This document shows positions 52,328 through 61,787 of a DNA stretch of 64,000 bases, piece after piece. The first letter of the stretch is position 1. Every line of letters begins with the position of its first letter. A program made the translations under genes and the position numbers. The notes beneath the pieces are model-generated. The model made no database searches. It saw nothing but the letters and a program-made list of their open reading frames with translations, and was not told the origin of the DNA. This DNA comes from Comamonas fluminis (GTDB lineage Bacteria > Pseudomonadota > Gammaproteobacteria > Burkholderiales > Burkholderiaceae_C). The DNA is taken from the NCBI RefSeq assembly GCF_019186805.1, contig NZ_CP066783.1:3361501-3425500 (forward strand). The letters run 5' to 3'.

Positions 52328-52540
52328 ATGACTACCATCCGCGTCAAAGAAAACGAGCCCTATGAAGTTGCCCTGCGCCGCTTCAAGCGCACCATCGAAA
52401 AGCTGGGTCTGCTGACCGATCTGCGTGCTCGTGAGTTCTACGAGAAGCCTACAGCCGAGCGCAAGCGCAAGAAGGCTGCTGCCGTGAAGCGTCACTACAA
52501 GCGCGTTCGCAGCATGCAACTGCCTAAGAAGCTGTACTAA
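52328..52540 (+). CDS. rpsU: 30S ribosomal protein S21
   Basis: A 70-residue very basic ribosomal protein, complete. [20 protein letters not shown] and [20 protein letters not shown] (written with S21-conserved Arg/Lys) are diagnostic. S21 sits near the anti-Shine-Dalgarno region and affects initiation. It is followed by a strong terminator and then a GatB/YqeY gene, the usual beta-proteobacterial pair without dnaG here. Confidence 0.97.
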   Translation: MTTIRVKENEPYEVALRRFKRTIEKLGLLTDLRAREFYEKPTAERKRKKAAAVKRHYKRVRSMQLPKKLY

Positions 52541-52577
52541 TCTCTTGATTAGGACTAGCCGGCCGTAAAAACGCCGC

Positions 52578-52612
52578 AAACCCGCGCTAGGGACGCCAAG
52601 CGCGGGTTTTTT
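52578..52612 (+). terminator. Intrinsic terminator after rpsU
   Basis: AAACCCGCGCT and AGCGCGGGTTTTTT form a long GC-rich stem with a T-run, 38 bases after the stop. Confidence 0.93.
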
Positions 52613-52670
52613 GTTTTCTGGCCACTGCGATCGATCACCATGCAGTGACCTTTCTACTGAAGGAAAAGCC

Positions 52671-53117
52671 ATGAGCTTGAAAGCCCAGATTACCGAAGAT
52701 ATGAAGACCGCCATGCGTGCCAAGGACAGCGCACGCCTGGGCACCATCCGCCTGCTGCAAGCCGCGATGAAGCAAAAGGAAGTGGACGAACGCGTGGAGC
52801 TGGATGACGCCGCCGTTATCGCCATCGTGGACAAGCTGATCAAGCAGCGCAAGGACTCCATCGCCGCCTACGAAAGCGCCAACCGCCAGGATCTGGCCGA
52901 TGTGGAAAAGGCCGAGATGGAAGTGCTCAAGGTCTATCTGCCCGAACGCATGTCCGAAGCCGAAATCACCGCCGCCGTGCAAGCCATCGTGGCCGAAGTT
53001 GGCGCCGCTGGCCCCGGCGACATGGGCAAAGTCATGGGTGCCGTGAAGTCCAAGCTGGCAGGCAAGGCTGATATGGGCCTGGTGTCTGCCGCCGTGAAGG
53101 CTGCACTGACCCAATAA
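52671..53117 (+). CDS. GatB/YqeY domain protein
   Basis: A 148-residue protein of the YqeY family, which equals the tRNA-binding tail domain of amidotransferase GatB. MKTAMRAKDSARLGTIRLLQ, YLPERMSEAEITAAVQAIVA and MGKVMGAVKSKLAGKADMGL are family marks. The ATG at 52671 has AAGGAAAAGCC upstream. It probably binds tRNA or tRNA-like structures; the role of stand-alone YqeY is not settled. Its 3' flank holds an inverted repeat pair that could terminate transcription. Confidence 0.92.
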   Translation: MSLKAQITEDMKTAMRAKDSARLGTIRLLQAAMKQKEVDERVELDDAAVIAIVDKLIKQRKDSIAAYESANRQDLADVEKAEMEVLKVYLPERMSEAEITAAVQAIVAEVGAAGPGDMGKVMGAVKSKLAGKADMGLVSAAVKAALTQ

Positions 53118-53156
53118 GTCGGTCAATCAGCGCAGGCTGCCGCACAGTCATGCGCT

Positions 53157-53253
53157 TCAAAATCAGAAGCTGCTGTCGCTTTATTGATGGATATTTCAGA
53201 TCAAAAATAATCTGAAGTTATTGAATATCAAGCGCTGGCAGCTTCTTTTTTAA
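53157..53253. repeat. Inverted pair of short repeats forming a nested dyad
   Basis: AGAAGCTGC (53165) pairs with GCAGCTTCT (53238), and inside it TTCAGAT (53195) with ATCTGAA (53210) around eight bases. The two halves are facing copies of the repeat family. It lies between convergent genes and contains the stop codon of the LysR gene. Confidence 0.7.
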
Positions 53254-54163
53254 GAGCATCTTTCAGCAACGCGGGCCGCTGCTGCTGAAAAAAGCTCTGC
53301 AGAAATTCCACGCAGACCCGCACCTTGGCAGATCGCTCCAGCCGCGTTGGATAGACGGCCCAGATATTCGCCTGCTGTCGCCATTCGGGCAGCACTTGCA
53401 TCAGGCGCCCTTGCTGCAGATCAGCCGCCACATCCCACAGTGATCGCAGCACAATGCCGTGCCCATCGCAGGCCCATTGCACAGCCATCTCGCCATGGTT
53501 GGTAGACAGCGGCCCCGTCACCTTCACGCTGCGTTCCTGGCTGCCCGCACGCAGCTTCCACACGCCAAACGGGTGGTCGCGCTCCTTGATGACCAGACAG
53601 TCGTGGCCCGCCAGCTCGTCCAGCGTGCGCGGGCTGCCGCGCCGCTGCAGATAGGCGGGCGCGGCGCACAGCACGCGGTGGTTGTCGGCCAGATGCCGAG
53701 CAATCAGATGTGGCGCAATTTCGTCGCCCACGCGCACATCCAAGTCAAAACCTTCGGCCGCCACATCCACAATGCGGTCAAACACCTCCAGCCGCAACTG
53801 CAGCGCCGGGTATTGCGCAATCAACTGCGACAGCGCGGGCGCCACCACATTGCGGCCAAAGCCAAAGCTGGTGGACACGCGCAGCAGGCCGCGGGGCTGG
53901 CGGCGTGTCACATCCACCTCCTGCAGCAGGTGCTCAACTTCATCCAGAATGCGCTGCGCCCAGTGGTAGACGCGCTCGCCCTGCTCCGTCACCGCCACAC
54001 GGCGCGTGGTGCGGTGCAACAGCTTCACGCCCAGCTCTTCTTCCAGCAGACGAATGCGCTTGCTGACGAAGGCGGGCGAAGCATGGAGCGCGGCCGCCGC
54101 TTCGCCAAAGCTGGCTTTGCGCACCACAGTGGTGAAGACGCGCAGGTCTTCTGGCGAGGGCAT
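53228..54163 (-). CDS. LysR-family regulator of the tartrate/D-malate dehydrogenase gene (DmlR-like)
   Basis: A 311-residue LysR regulator. The helix-turn-helix SFGEAAAALHASPAFVSKRI lies near residues 18-37; the rest is the usual effector domain (LRVSTSFGFGRNVVAPALSQ). It is divergent from a tartrate/D-malate dehydrogenase, like dmlR beside dmlA in E. coli, so the effector may be D-malate or tartrate. Start is the ATG at 54163; an upstream ATG at 54229 reads across the promoter. The last residues (KKEAASA) and the stop codon come from a repeat copy. Confidence 0.9.
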   Translation of the reverse strand: MPSPEDLRVFTTVVRKASFGEAAAALHASPAFVSKRIRLLEEELGVKLLHRTTRRVAVTEQGERVYHWAQRILDEVEHLLQEVDVTRRQPRGLLRVSTSFGFGRNVVAPALSQLIAQYPALQLRLEVFDRIVDVAAEGFDLDVRVGDEIAPHLIARHLADNHRVLCAAPAYLQRRGSPRTLDELAGHDCLVIKERDHPFGVWKLRAGSQERSVKVTGPLSTNHGEMAVQWACDGHGIVLRSLWDVAADLQQGRLMQVLPEWRQQANIWAVYPTRLERSAKVRVCVEFLQSFFQQQRPALLKDALKKEAASA

Positions 54164-54268
54164 TTTCTGCACGATCTGTAAACAATCAGGCCACGATATG
54201 GCGATTGTATGCAGCCCATCGCGCTGCAAAATAGGCAGCTACCGCACACCCCAAAAGAGAGTTCAGCC

Positions 54269-55360
54269 ATGAACAGCCCCAAAAAAATCGCAGTCATCGC
54301 CGGCGACGGCATTGGCAAGGAAGTCATGCCAGAAGGCCTGCGCGCGCTGGAAGCCGCCGCCAGGCGCTTCAACCTGCCGCTGGAGTTTCACCACTTTGAC
54401 TGGGCGCACTGCGACTACTACGCCGAGCACGGAAAGATGATGCCGGACGACTGGAAGGCGCAACTGCAAGGCATGGACGCCATCTTCTTTGGCGCCGTGG
54501 GCTGGCCTGCGACGGTGCCCGACCATGTGTCGCTGTGGGGTTCGCTGCTCAAGTTCCGCCGCGAGTTTGACCAGTACATCAACCTGCGCCCCGTGCGCCT
54601 GTTTGAAGGCGTGCCCTGCCCGCTGGCTGGCCGCAAGCCCGGCGATATCGACTACTACGTGGTGCGCGAGAACACCGAGGGCGAGTACACAGCCCTGGGC
54701 GGCATCATGTTTGAAGGCACAGACCGCGAGATCTGCATCCAGGAATCGGTCTACAGCAAGCACGGCGCCGAGCGCCTGCTGAAATATGCGTTCGATCTGG
54801 CCCAAAGCCGCAGCAAAAAGCATGTGACGCTGGCCACCAAATCCAACGGCATTGCCATCAGCATGCCCTGGTGGGACAAGCAGGCAGACGCCATGCACAA
54901 GAGCTATCCCGAAATCACGCTGGACAAGCAGCACATCGACATCCTGACCGCGCGCTTTGTGCTGCAGCCCGGCCGCTTTGATGTGGTGGCTGCGACCAAT
55001 CTGTTTGGCGACATCCTGAGCGACCTAGGCCCTGCCACCACCGGCACCATCGGCCTGGCGCCTTCGGCCAACCTGAACCCGGAGCGCAACTTCCCGTCGC
55101 TGTTTGAACCCGTGCACGGTTCGGCGCCCGACATCTACGGCAAGAACATTGCCAACCCCATCGCCATGGTCTGGTCTGCCGCGCTGATGCTGGACTTCCT
55201 GGGCCACAGCGAAGGCAACTGGCGCACTGCGCACGACGCCATCGTCAGCGCGATTGAAGACGTCATCAAAACCGGCCCCAAGACCCCCGACCTGGGCGGC
55301 AGCGCCAACACCACGCAGGTGGGCGAGGCAATTGCAGTGGCTATTACCGGAAAGCTTTAA
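54269..55360 (+). CDS. Tartrate dehydrogenase/D-malate dehydrogenase (decarboxylating)
   Basis: A 363-residue isocitrate/isopropylmalate dehydrogenase-family enzyme. KIAVIAGDGIGKEVMPEGLR, NLRPVRLFEGVPCPLAGRKP, YVVRENTEGEYTALGG and LFEPVHGSAPDIYGK are intact, with catalytic Tyr and Lys expected in the family positions. It oxidises tartrate, D-malate or meso-tartrate with NAD and decarboxylates. The group (TtuC/DmlA) is not separable by eye. ATG at 54269 follows AGAGAG. Under a divergent LysR gene. Confidence 0.92.
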   Translation: MNSPKKIAVIAGDGIGKEVMPEGLRALEAAARRFNLPLEFHHFDWAHCDYYAEHGKMMPDDWKAQLQGMDAIFFGAVGWPATVPDHVSLWGSLLKFRREFDQYINLRPVRLFEGVPCPLAGRKPGDIDYYVVRENTEGEYTALGGIMFEGTDREICIQESVYSKHGAERLLKYAFDLAQSRSKKHVTLATKSNGIAISMPWWDKQADAMHKSYPEITLDKQHIDILTARFVLQPGRFDVVAATNLFGDILSDLGPATTGTIGLAPSANLNPERNFPSLFEPVHGSAPDIYGKNIANPIAMVWSAALMLDFLGHSEGNWRTAHDAIVSAIEDVIKTGPKTPDLGGSANTTQVGEAIAVAITGKL

Positions 55361-55420
55361 GACCGAGATCATTTCAGCGGACAGCCTACCCAAGGGGTAA
55401 GCTGCAGCCAGTACAAAGCA

Positions 55421-56314
55421 GTGTTCACTTCTTTGGCTTCGGATACTGCTTTGTTCAAGATTGCTGAAAAACTGCTGCCCCAGCCTGCGGGCATGAAGAT
55501 TGACTTTCTTCACCCCGCAGGCGCCCCTGCACTGACGCCTGCGGGCAGTGTGTCCTGGCAGGTGTTTTCCAATCCTGTCAGCCTGTTCATTGGCGGCGTA
55601 GCCGCTGTTTTGCTGGAGATGGCCGAGCCATCAGTACGCACGGGCGTGTGGGAACACAGCAGCTTTCGGCGCGATCCGCTGACGCGCTTGCAGCGCACTG
55701 GCTATGCGGCCATGGTTACCGTGTATGCCCCGCGTGAGCAGGCCGAGCAGCTCATCGCACGCGTGGTGCGCATGCACGACAAAGTCAGCGGCAGCACACC
55801 GGACGGCACGCCGTACCAAGCCAATGACCCCAGACTGCTGAACTGGGTGCAAGCCACGGCCAGCTTTGGCTTTTGCCAGGCGTTTCATCAATATGGCCGC
55901 CCCTTGAGCATGGCCCAGCGCGACGCGTTCTTCAGCCAGAGCCGCCTGCCCGCCTCACTCTATGGCGCAACTGAGGCGCCTGTCAGCGAGCAGCAATGGC
56001 TGGATCTGCTGCAGGCCACCGCCCCACAACTGGAAGACAGCGCCATCATTGAAGAGTTTCTGAGCATCATGGAAGGCAGCGCCATTCTTCCCGGGCTTCC
56101 CTTCCTTGCCCGCCCGCTGCAAAAGCTGCTGGTGGCCGCTGCAGTGGATATCACGCCCGCGCCGGTGCGCAACTACCCCGCGCTGCAAAAGCGCCGACTG
56201 AGCTGGGCAGGGAAAACCATTGTGAAAGGGCTGGCAAGACTGGCGCAGGCGCTGCCTTTGCCAGACATGCCCAGTGCCCAGGCTCAACAACGCATGCGCC
56301 ACACCGCCAGTTGA
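55421..56314 (+). CDS. MpaB-like oxygenase family protein (DUF2236)
   Basis: A 297-residue protein of the DUF2236/MpaB family, whose fungal founder performs oxidative cleavage. WQVFSNPVSLFIGGVAAVLL, EMAEPSVRTGVWEHSSFRRD and PLTRLQRTGYAAMVTVY match. In relatives I recall a WVH histidine where this protein has LLNWVQATASFG, a possible loss of a heme ligand. Start GTG at 55421. No redox partner adjoins. It follows the dehydrogenase gene by 60 bases and may be independent. Confidence 0.8.
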   Translation: MFTSLASDTALFKIAEKLLPQPAGMKIDFLHPAGAPALTPAGSVSWQVFSNPVSLFIGGVAAVLLEMAEPSVRTGVWEHSSFRRDPLTRLQRTGYAAMVTVYAPREQAEQLIARVVRMHDKVSGSTPDGTPYQANDPRLLNWVQATASFGFCQAFHQYGRPLSMAQRDAFFSQSRLPASLYGATEAPVSEQQWLDLLQATAPQLEDSAIIEEFLSIMEGSAILPGLPFLARPLQKLLVAAAVDITPAPVRNYPALQKRRLSWAGKTIVKGLARLAQALPLPDMPSAQAQQRMRHTAS

Positions 56315-56315
56315 T

Positions 56316-56358
56316 TATCAAATTTAGTAGCACATAGCGCTTTTGACAAAAGGGCTTG
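56316..56358 (+). repeat. Short Comamonadaceae repeat, degenerate copy
   Basis: AAATTTAGTAGCACATAGCG followed by CTTTTGACAAAAGGGC resembles the repeat with several substitutions. It lies between the MpaB-like and VF530 genes. Confidence 0.5.
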
Positions 56359-56431
56359 GGGCATATTTCATGAATATTCCGGCAAAAGCCTTGAGCAAAC
56401 GCCCGCCCACACTCTGCGGGACAATCGCGCC

Positions 56432-56686
56432 ATGAGCACTTCCGAGCAACCCCGCAACCCGCTGCACGGCATCACGCTGGAGCGCATGGTGACCGACCTG
56501 GCCGACTACTACGGCTGGGATGGCCTGAGCGAGAACATTCCGCTGCGCTGCTTCAGCGTGGACCCCAGCGTCAGTTCCAGCCTGAAGTTTCTGCGCAAGA
56601 CACCCTGGGCACGCGAGAAGGTGGAAAGCCTGTACCTCTATACCCTGCGCCGCCAAGAACGGCAGTCGCAAGGTAAGCGCTACTGA
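56432..56686 (+). CDS. VF530 family DNA-binding protein (DUF2132)
   Basis: An 84-residue small protein of the VF530 family. [40 protein letters not shown] and [20 protein letters not shown] are almost invariant in the family. The fold of the founder is a helical DNA-binding domain; cellular role unknown. The 3' end overlaps the convergent GGDEF/EAL gene by seven bases. Confidence 0.93.
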   Translation: MSTSEQPRNPLHGITLERMVTDLADYYGWDGLSENIPLRCFSVDPSVSSSLKFLRKTPWAREKVESLYLYTLRRQERQSQGKRY

Positions 56687-59340
56687 TTCTGAACAATGCG
56701 CTGACTCGCCCCCCGCGCCTCTTCATCGGAACGAACAGAGGGCTGTGCGGCTGGAGCCAGTGACGGGGACTCCATTTGCTGCTCGCGCAGCCACTGCACC
56801 AGAGCATCGGGAGCCAGCGGCCGTGCAAACAGATAGCCCTGAGCGACCGGATAGCCCTGCTCGCGCAGCATCAGGTTCTGCGCCGGCGTTTCCACCCCCT
56901 CGGCCACCACGGTCAGGTGCAGGCTCTGGCCTATGCCCAGAATGGCACGGCTGAGCGCACGTGCGGCCTCATCGTGCTCAAGATCCGCGACAAAGCTGCG
57001 GTCCAGCTTGAGTTCGCTGACCGGCAGACGGCGCAGATAGCTGAGACTGGAATAGCCGGTGCCAAAATCGTCCATGGACAGGCGCACGCCATGGGCATGC
57101 ACCTCGTTGATGGTCTTCATGGTGCTGGGGTTGGTATCCAGCAGAATGCTCTCCGTCAGCTCCAGCGTCAGATTCTGCGGCTTGAGTTCATTGCGCTGCA
57201 GCGTGTCGGCAATCATGCGCGGCAGGTCCAGGTTGTGAAAGCTTGAGGGCGAGAGGTTCACCGAGACCGCCGGTATGACCAGGCCCTGAGCATGCCACTG
57301 CGAGAGCTGACGGCAGGCCTCGCTCAAAGCCCAGCGTCCCAGGTCGGCAATCAGGCCACATTCCTCGGCCAGCGGAATGAAGCGGGCCGGTGAGATTTCC
57401 CCCAGCTCGGGGTGTGACCAGCGCGCCAGCGCCTCCACGCCATAGAGACGCCCGCTGCTCAACTCGATCTGCGGCTGATAGTGCAGATGCAGACTCCCCT
57501 GCTGCAATGCCTTGCGCAGTGCAGTTTCCAGCGCCAGCCGCTCCTGGGCCAGGCGGTTCATTTCGCTGCTGAAAAAGCTGAAGCGCCCACGCCCCTGGCT
57601 CTTGGCCTGGTACATGGCCATATCGGCACGCTGCAGCAGGGTTTCCATATCGCGCCCATCGGCGGGGAACATGGCAATGCCAATGCTGGCAGAAATGCCC
57701 AGCGCCGTGTCAGCCACCGTCATGGGCTGAGACAACAGCTCCTGCAGCCGCTCAATGGTGCCCGCCACCTGGTCGGCATCGCACTGCGGCAGCACGGCGA
57801 CAAACTCATCACCCGACAGACGCCCCGCAATATCGGAGGAGCGCAGCACCTGCTGCAAGCGCTTGGCCACGATGCAGAGCAAATCGTCACCAGCCGTATG
57901 ACCCAGCGAGTCGTTGACCTGCTTGAAGCGGTCAAGGTCGATGAACAGCACAGCCAGTTGTTCGTCGTTGCGCGCTGCCGAAGCCATGGCTTGATCGGCC
58001 TTGGCCTGCAGCAGACTGCGATTGGGCAAACCCGTCAGGCCATCGTAGAAGGCCAGCTGGCGAATACGTACCCGCGCATGCTCGCGCTCCAGCGCCAGCG
58101 CGCACAGATGGGTGCAGGCATCGGCCAGTTGCTGGTGAAAGGCCAATGAGGTCGGCGTGCGCGGCGCGAGGTAGTAGAAGGCGAAAGTGCCAACAGGCTT
58201 GCCCTGGCTGTTGCGAATCGGCGAGGACCAGCAGGCCCGGTAGCCCAGCGGCAGCACCAGATCCTTGTAGTCGCTCCACAGCGGGTCGGTGGCAATATCG
58301 TCAACCATCACCGTCGCATTGCGCCAGATCGCGGTGCCGCAGGAACCGGCTTTGGGCCCGATAGCCAGCCCATCGAGCAACTGCGAATAGGAATTTGGCA
58401 AGCTGGGCCCGGCCAGCGGATGTATCAGCCCTTTTTCATCAACCCCCAGAATCATGGCACTGATCTCGGGCGCAATGCGCTCCACTTCTTGGCAGACCAG
58501 CTCCAGCACATCAACCAGTGGACGCTCTCGCGCCATGGCCTCCAGCACGCGGTGCTGCAAGGTCTCATGCATCTTGGAGCGCGTGATGTCCGTAAGCATG
58601 GATACGGTGTAGCGCCAGCTGCCATCAGGGTTGGCAATGGGGTTGCTGATGATCTTGGCCCAGTAGCGCTGGCCGTTTTTGCCAACCACGATTTCCTCGC
58701 GCCCCACGGAACGACCAGCCCGCAGCTCGGACTGGTACAGCTGCGTGCGGTCAGCCGACAGCTGTGGAGCCAGCAATGAAATAGGCATCTTGCCCATGAC
58801 TTCCTCGTCCGCCCAGCCGAACATACGTGTGAAACCGCCGTTGACATGCAGGATTTGCGAGTGGCTGTCGCTGATGATGACGGCTGTGTCCGAGGCATTC
58901 GCCACCAGCGACAGCAGGTACAGATGCTCCTGCTGCGCTTTCTCGCGCGCACGGCGCTCGGTGATGTCAGTCGCAATCTTCAGGATATGGGACACCTGCC
59001 CCTGCTCATCCAATACCGGCGAATAGGTGGCCTCCAGCCAGCAGCTGCTGCCATCGCTACGCAAACGCTCCACCACACCCGAATAGGCGCCTCCTGCACA
59101 CAGCAGATCCCAAGCCGCCTGGTATTTGGGGCTGCGCAGCAGGCGCTCGGTGCAGAAGCTGCGGTGCTGGCGGCCCAGAGCCTGCTCGCGTGTCAGGCGC
59201 ATCAGCTGCAGATAGTTGGCATTGGCATGGAGCAGTCTGCCGTCCAGCGAAAATTCCGCCAGTGCCATGACACGATCCAGGGCCTGCAGCTGCGCCCGCG
59301 GCCATGGATGGGCCGGCTCTTTGTTATCTCCCTCTCTCAT
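56680..59340 (-). CDS. PAS-PAS-GAF-GGDEF-EAL cyclic-di-GMP signalling protein
   Basis: An 886-residue cytoplasmic protein without membrane helices. Two PAS domains (about 20-130, 140-258), a GAF domain (268-420), GGDEF (430-592) and EAL (607-850). The GGDEF site reads SGDEF (509-513), a usually tolerated variant; the EAL motif (636-638) and [13 protein letters not shown] are intact, so phosphodiesterase activity is likely and cyclase activity possible. A GAF segment [18 protein letters not shown] is a common pattern. ATG at 59340 with AAGGAG upstream is better than 59433. Confidence 0.93.
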   Translation of the reverse strand: MREGDNKEPAHPWPRAQLQALDRVMALAEFSLDGRLLHANANYLQLMRLTREQALGRQHRSFCTERLLRSPKYQAAWDLLCAGGAYSGVVERLRSDGSSCWLEATYSPVLDEQGQVSHILKIATDITERRAREKAQQEHLYLLSLVANASDTAVIISDSHSQILHVNGGFTRMFGWADEEVMGKMPISLLAPQLSADRTQLYQSELRAGRSVGREEIVVGKNGQRYWAKIISNPIANPDGSWRYTVSMLTDITRSKMHETLQHRVLEAMARERPLVDVLELVCQEVERIAPEISAMILGVDEKGLIHPLAGPSLPNSYSQLLDGLAIGPKAGSCGTAIWRNATVMVDDIATDPLWSDYKDLVLPLGYRACWSSPIRNSQGKPVGTFAFYYLAPRTPTSLAFHQQLADACTHLCALALEREHARVRIRQLAFYDGLTGLPNRSLLQAKADQAMASAARNDEQLAVLFIDLDRFKQVNDSLGHTAGDDLLCIVAKRLQQVLRSSDIAGRLSGDEFVAVLPQCDADQVAGTIERLQELLSQPMTVADTALGISASIGIAMFPADGRDMETLLQRADMAMYQAKSQGRGRFSFFSSEMNRLAQERLALETALRKALQQGSLHLHYQPQIELSSGRLYGVEALARWSHPELGEISPARFIPLAEECGLIADLGRWALSEACRQLSQWHAQGLVIPAVSVNLSPSSFHNLDLPRMIADTLQRNELKPQNLTLELTESILLDTNPSTMKTINEVHAHGVRLSMDDFGTGYSSLSYLRRLPVSELKLDRSFVADLEHDEAARALSRAILGIGQSLHLTVVAEGVETPAQNLMLREQGYPVAQGYLFARPLAPDALVQWLREQQMESPSLAPAAQPSVRSDEEARGASQRIVQNQ

Positions 59341-59683
59341 CACTGCTCCTTGGCAGTTTCGCCTTTTGCAGACCGACAGCAGCTGGGTCGATATGTCAAA
59401 CGACGAAACCTGCATTTGCATTAATGCTGGCAATAATAATGAAGAGAGTCCATCAAACGCAGGTTTTCTGCGTCATTTACTCCACAGAAGCCGATGATTT
59501 TCAAACCCCTGTTTTTATGAAGCGCCACAGAGGCGGTAGCAAAAATTTCCACAACCCATACTGGATCTACAGAAACACCAGAGCAATTACTCACCCTCCA
59601 GCCACTGAAAGGTTGTGTGAATATTTGTTGATGGCACCGGGCATTATCTGAATGACGCCCGGTTCACTCAGACTGAGTTTTTC
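59341..59683. other. Gene-free region between the GGDEF/EAL gene and EamA gene
   Basis: This 343-base stretch contains no supported gene. It has AAACCTGC (59406) and GCAGGTTT (59459) as distant inverted arms, the palindrome GCATTAATGC (59418) and a dyad ACCGGGC/GCCCGGT (59636, 59657) just before the EamA stop. Promoter sequences for the GGDEF/EAL gene must lie here; none is convincing. Confidence 0.5.
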
Positions 59684-60601
59684 TCAGCGCCTCATCCATT
59701 TACCGCCAAACTGGTTGACCAGCATGCCCAGCAGCACACCTGCCGTGCCCAGCCACTGCAGACCTGTTGGAAACTCCCCCAGCAGCACCATGGCCGACAG
59801 AAGACCAATCACCGGCACCAGCAAGGACAGCGGTGCCACCGTACTGGCGGCATAGCGCTGCAGCAAACGTGTCCACAGCCCGTAACCCAGCAAAGTGGAA
59901 AGCAGGGCCAGATAGGCGATTACGCCCAGCTCACGCCAGCCTATGGCGCTCAGCTGCGTCTTCACCGCATCGCCGCCCTCCATCCACCAGGACAGCAAAA
60001 ACAGCGGAATCATGGGGAACACGCTGGTCCAGACGATGAAGGATGCAGGCTCGTACGAGCCTTGATTCGCCGCCACGCGCGTCAACAAGTTTGAAACCGC
60101 CCACATGGCAGCGGCCCCAACGGTGAGCACAAAGCCAATCAGCGTCATATTGGCTGCGCCCTCGCCATGCGCAGCGCCAATCAGCACCAGACCGCCAATC
60201 GCAACCAGCAAGCCCATCCACTGCCAGCGCTGCGGCTTTTCCTTCAAGAAGGCGGCCGCCAGCAGCATGGTGATAAAGGCCTGCGTCTGCAGCACAACGG
60301 ATGCCATGCCCGCAGGCATACCCAGCTTCATGCCCGTAAACAGCAGGCCAAACTGCCCCACGCCTTGCACCAACCCATAGGCCGCCAAAATACCCCAGGA
60401 CAGATTGCGCGGAGGCCGCACAAACAGCAAAAAAGGCAGCGATGCCGCCGCAAAGCGCAGCGCACACATCAGCAGCGGGGACAAAGTGGCCAGGCCCCAC
60501 TTCATGACCACAAAATTCAGCCCCCAGATCACGATGACGATGATGGCGCTGAACCAGTCAGCACGGCTCATGCCCGAGGCAGGCGACGAAGCGGAACTCA
60601 T
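59684..60601 (-). CDS. EamA/DMT-family transporter, second copy
   Basis: A 305-residue ten-helix transporter with two EamA halves (IIVIVIWGLNFVVMKWGL, LGMPAGMASVVLQTQAF; second half after LTRVAANQG). It is about the same length as, and clearly similar to, the operon copy at 51211. It stands alone on the minus strand. It probably exports an amino acid or metabolite; substrate unknown. Confidence 0.88.
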   Translation of the reverse strand: MSSASSPASGMSRADWFSAIIVIVIWGLNFVVMKWGLATLSPLLMCALRFAAASLPFLLFVRPPRNLSWGILAAYGLVQGVGQFGLLFTGMKLGMPAGMASVVLQTQAFITMLLAAAFLKEKPQRWQWMGLLVAIGGLVLIGAAHGEGAANMTLIGFVLTVGAAAMWAVSNLLTRVAANQGSYEPASFIVWTSVFPMIPLFLLSWWMEGGDAVKTQLSAIGWRELGVIAYLALLSTLLGYGLWTRLLQRYAASTVAPLSLLVPVIGLLSAMVLLGEFPTGLQWLGTAGVLLGMLVNQFGGKWMRR

Positions 60602-60694
60602 AAAACAATCACAAAAGAAGAAGCAGCAATGGTTTGAGTATGACGGGAATGTGGCTGCGGCGCAGACCCTGTGGTGACCGGGCGTAGCGCCGAG

Positions 60695-61252
60695 TTACTG
60701 CAGATCGTAAGGATTGCTTCTTGCGGGCAATAGCTGCAGCACCAGCTTGGCCCCATACAGCACGATCAATGTGCCCAGCAAATCTCCCACCAGCAAAATC
60801 AGCAAGCGGTCTGGGTGCAGCCCTCGCCCCATCAGCCAGCAGCCAATCTGATGCAAAACCGCATTGGCCAGCGCATACAGCACACTCAGAACCAGCAGCC
60901 GCGAAGCGGTGAGATTGTTCAGCGCCTGACCCAGCCCCATCCAGCGCCGGGCAAGCCGGTACATGCCATAAGGAGCCACCGCTGCCACCACAGCGCCCCA
61001 GGAAGATCGGACCAGATCATTGGGGAAAATATAGAAAAAGCAGACCAGCCAGGAGGCAATCAGCAAGCCCACACCACCTGCACCCGCAAACAGCAAGGTG
61101 CACAGCAGGCGCGCACCGGCAGGCAGATAAATCCAGTTCACCCCTGGCACAAACTCCAGTGAGCCGAAGATCAACTCGTTGAGCACCACCATCGCCACAA
61201 AAAACACGATGGTGGTCATAACCATTGCACAGTACAGACCGATATTCTTCAT
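60695..61252 (-). CDS. Uncharacterised integral membrane protein
   Basis: A 185-residue protein with about five hydrophobic segments (near residues 8-28, 45-75, 88-105, 120-140 and 148-175) and short loops. I recognise no family; a distant resemblance to MASE1-type or MgtC-like membrane domains cannot be shown. It is divergent from a small winged-helix gene, which may regulate it. The start at 61252 matches an ATG with weak upstream AGCAACGAG. Confidence 0.65.
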   Translation of the reverse strand: MKNIGLYCAMVMTTIVFFVAMVVLNELIFGSLEFVPGVNWIYLPAGARLLCTLLFAGAGGVGLLIASWLVCFFYIFPNDLVRSSWGAVVAAVAPYGMYRLARRWMGLGQALNNLTASRLLVLSVLYALANAVLHQIGCWLMGRGLHPDRLLILLVGDLLGTLIVLYGAKLVLQLLPARSNPYDLQ

Positions 61253-61347
61253 TCTCGTTGCTGCTCAGGATTTCCTGCAAAGCAGTACTATCGGCAACTC
61301 GCTCCAGGTCTTTACCTTGATGACCTCCCATTCGCACTCTGCCAGTG

Positions 61348-61701
61348 ATGAAAAAGTCCTTGTCCGCTGATATCTATCTCCGTTTTCTGCAACTGGCGGA
61401 ATCCATACGCGGTCTTCCAGCCCTGCCCCTGCTGGACCCGCAGGAAGAGCGTCTTCTGGAGCAGATTGCCAAGGCCGGCACACGCCAGGAGCGACTGTGC
61501 GTGCGCGACCTGATGGCGCAGCGCGAAATGGGCTCTCCCGCCACCATTCACTCGCGGCTCAAGTCCATGCGTCAAAAGGGCTGGATTCAGCTGGCTGACA
61601 CGGAAGACACGCGCCGCAAGCAGATCGAACTCAGCCCGGATGCGCACAAGCACTTTGAAAAGCTCTCTCAATGCATTGTGGATGCCGCAGCAGAGCGCTG
61701 A
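61348..61701 (+). CDS. Small winged-helix (MarR-like) transcriptional regulator
   Basis: A 117-residue protein with one winged helix: LLDPQEERLLEQIAKAGTRQ, VRDLMAQREMGSPATIHSRL and GWIQLADTEDTRRKQIELSP, the last being the MarR-type beta-wing (DTEDTRRKQ-L). It is shorter than typical MarR (140-150) and lacks the long dimerisation helices. The ATG at 61348 follows an in-frame GTG at 61345; neither has a Shine-Dalgarno. Likely targets are itself and the divergent membrane protein. Confidence 0.78.
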   Translation: MKKSLSADIYLRFLQLAESIRGLPALPLLDPQEERLLEQIAKAGTRQERLCVRDLMAQREMGSPATIHSRLKSMRQKGWIQLADTEDTRRKQIELSPDAHKHFEKLSQCIVDAAAER

Positions 61702-61730
61702 GAGCGTTTTCAGTCTTTCTGCACCAATAC

Positions 61731-61767
61731 AAAAAGCCAGTCAGAAATCCATCTGACTGGCTTTTTT
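61731..61767. terminator. Bidirectional intrinsic terminator
   Basis: AAAAAGCCAGTCAGA and TCTGACTGGCTTTTTT pair across six or so bases. It separates the winged-helix gene and the cytochrome c gene. Confidence 0.92.
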
Positions 61768-61787
61768 CTTTCAGCGTAGCTTCGATG

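Noticed and set aside
59636..59663. ACCGGGC/GCCCGGT dyad as terminator of the EamA gene
   Set aside because: No T-run follows the stem on the minus strand, and the loop is long.
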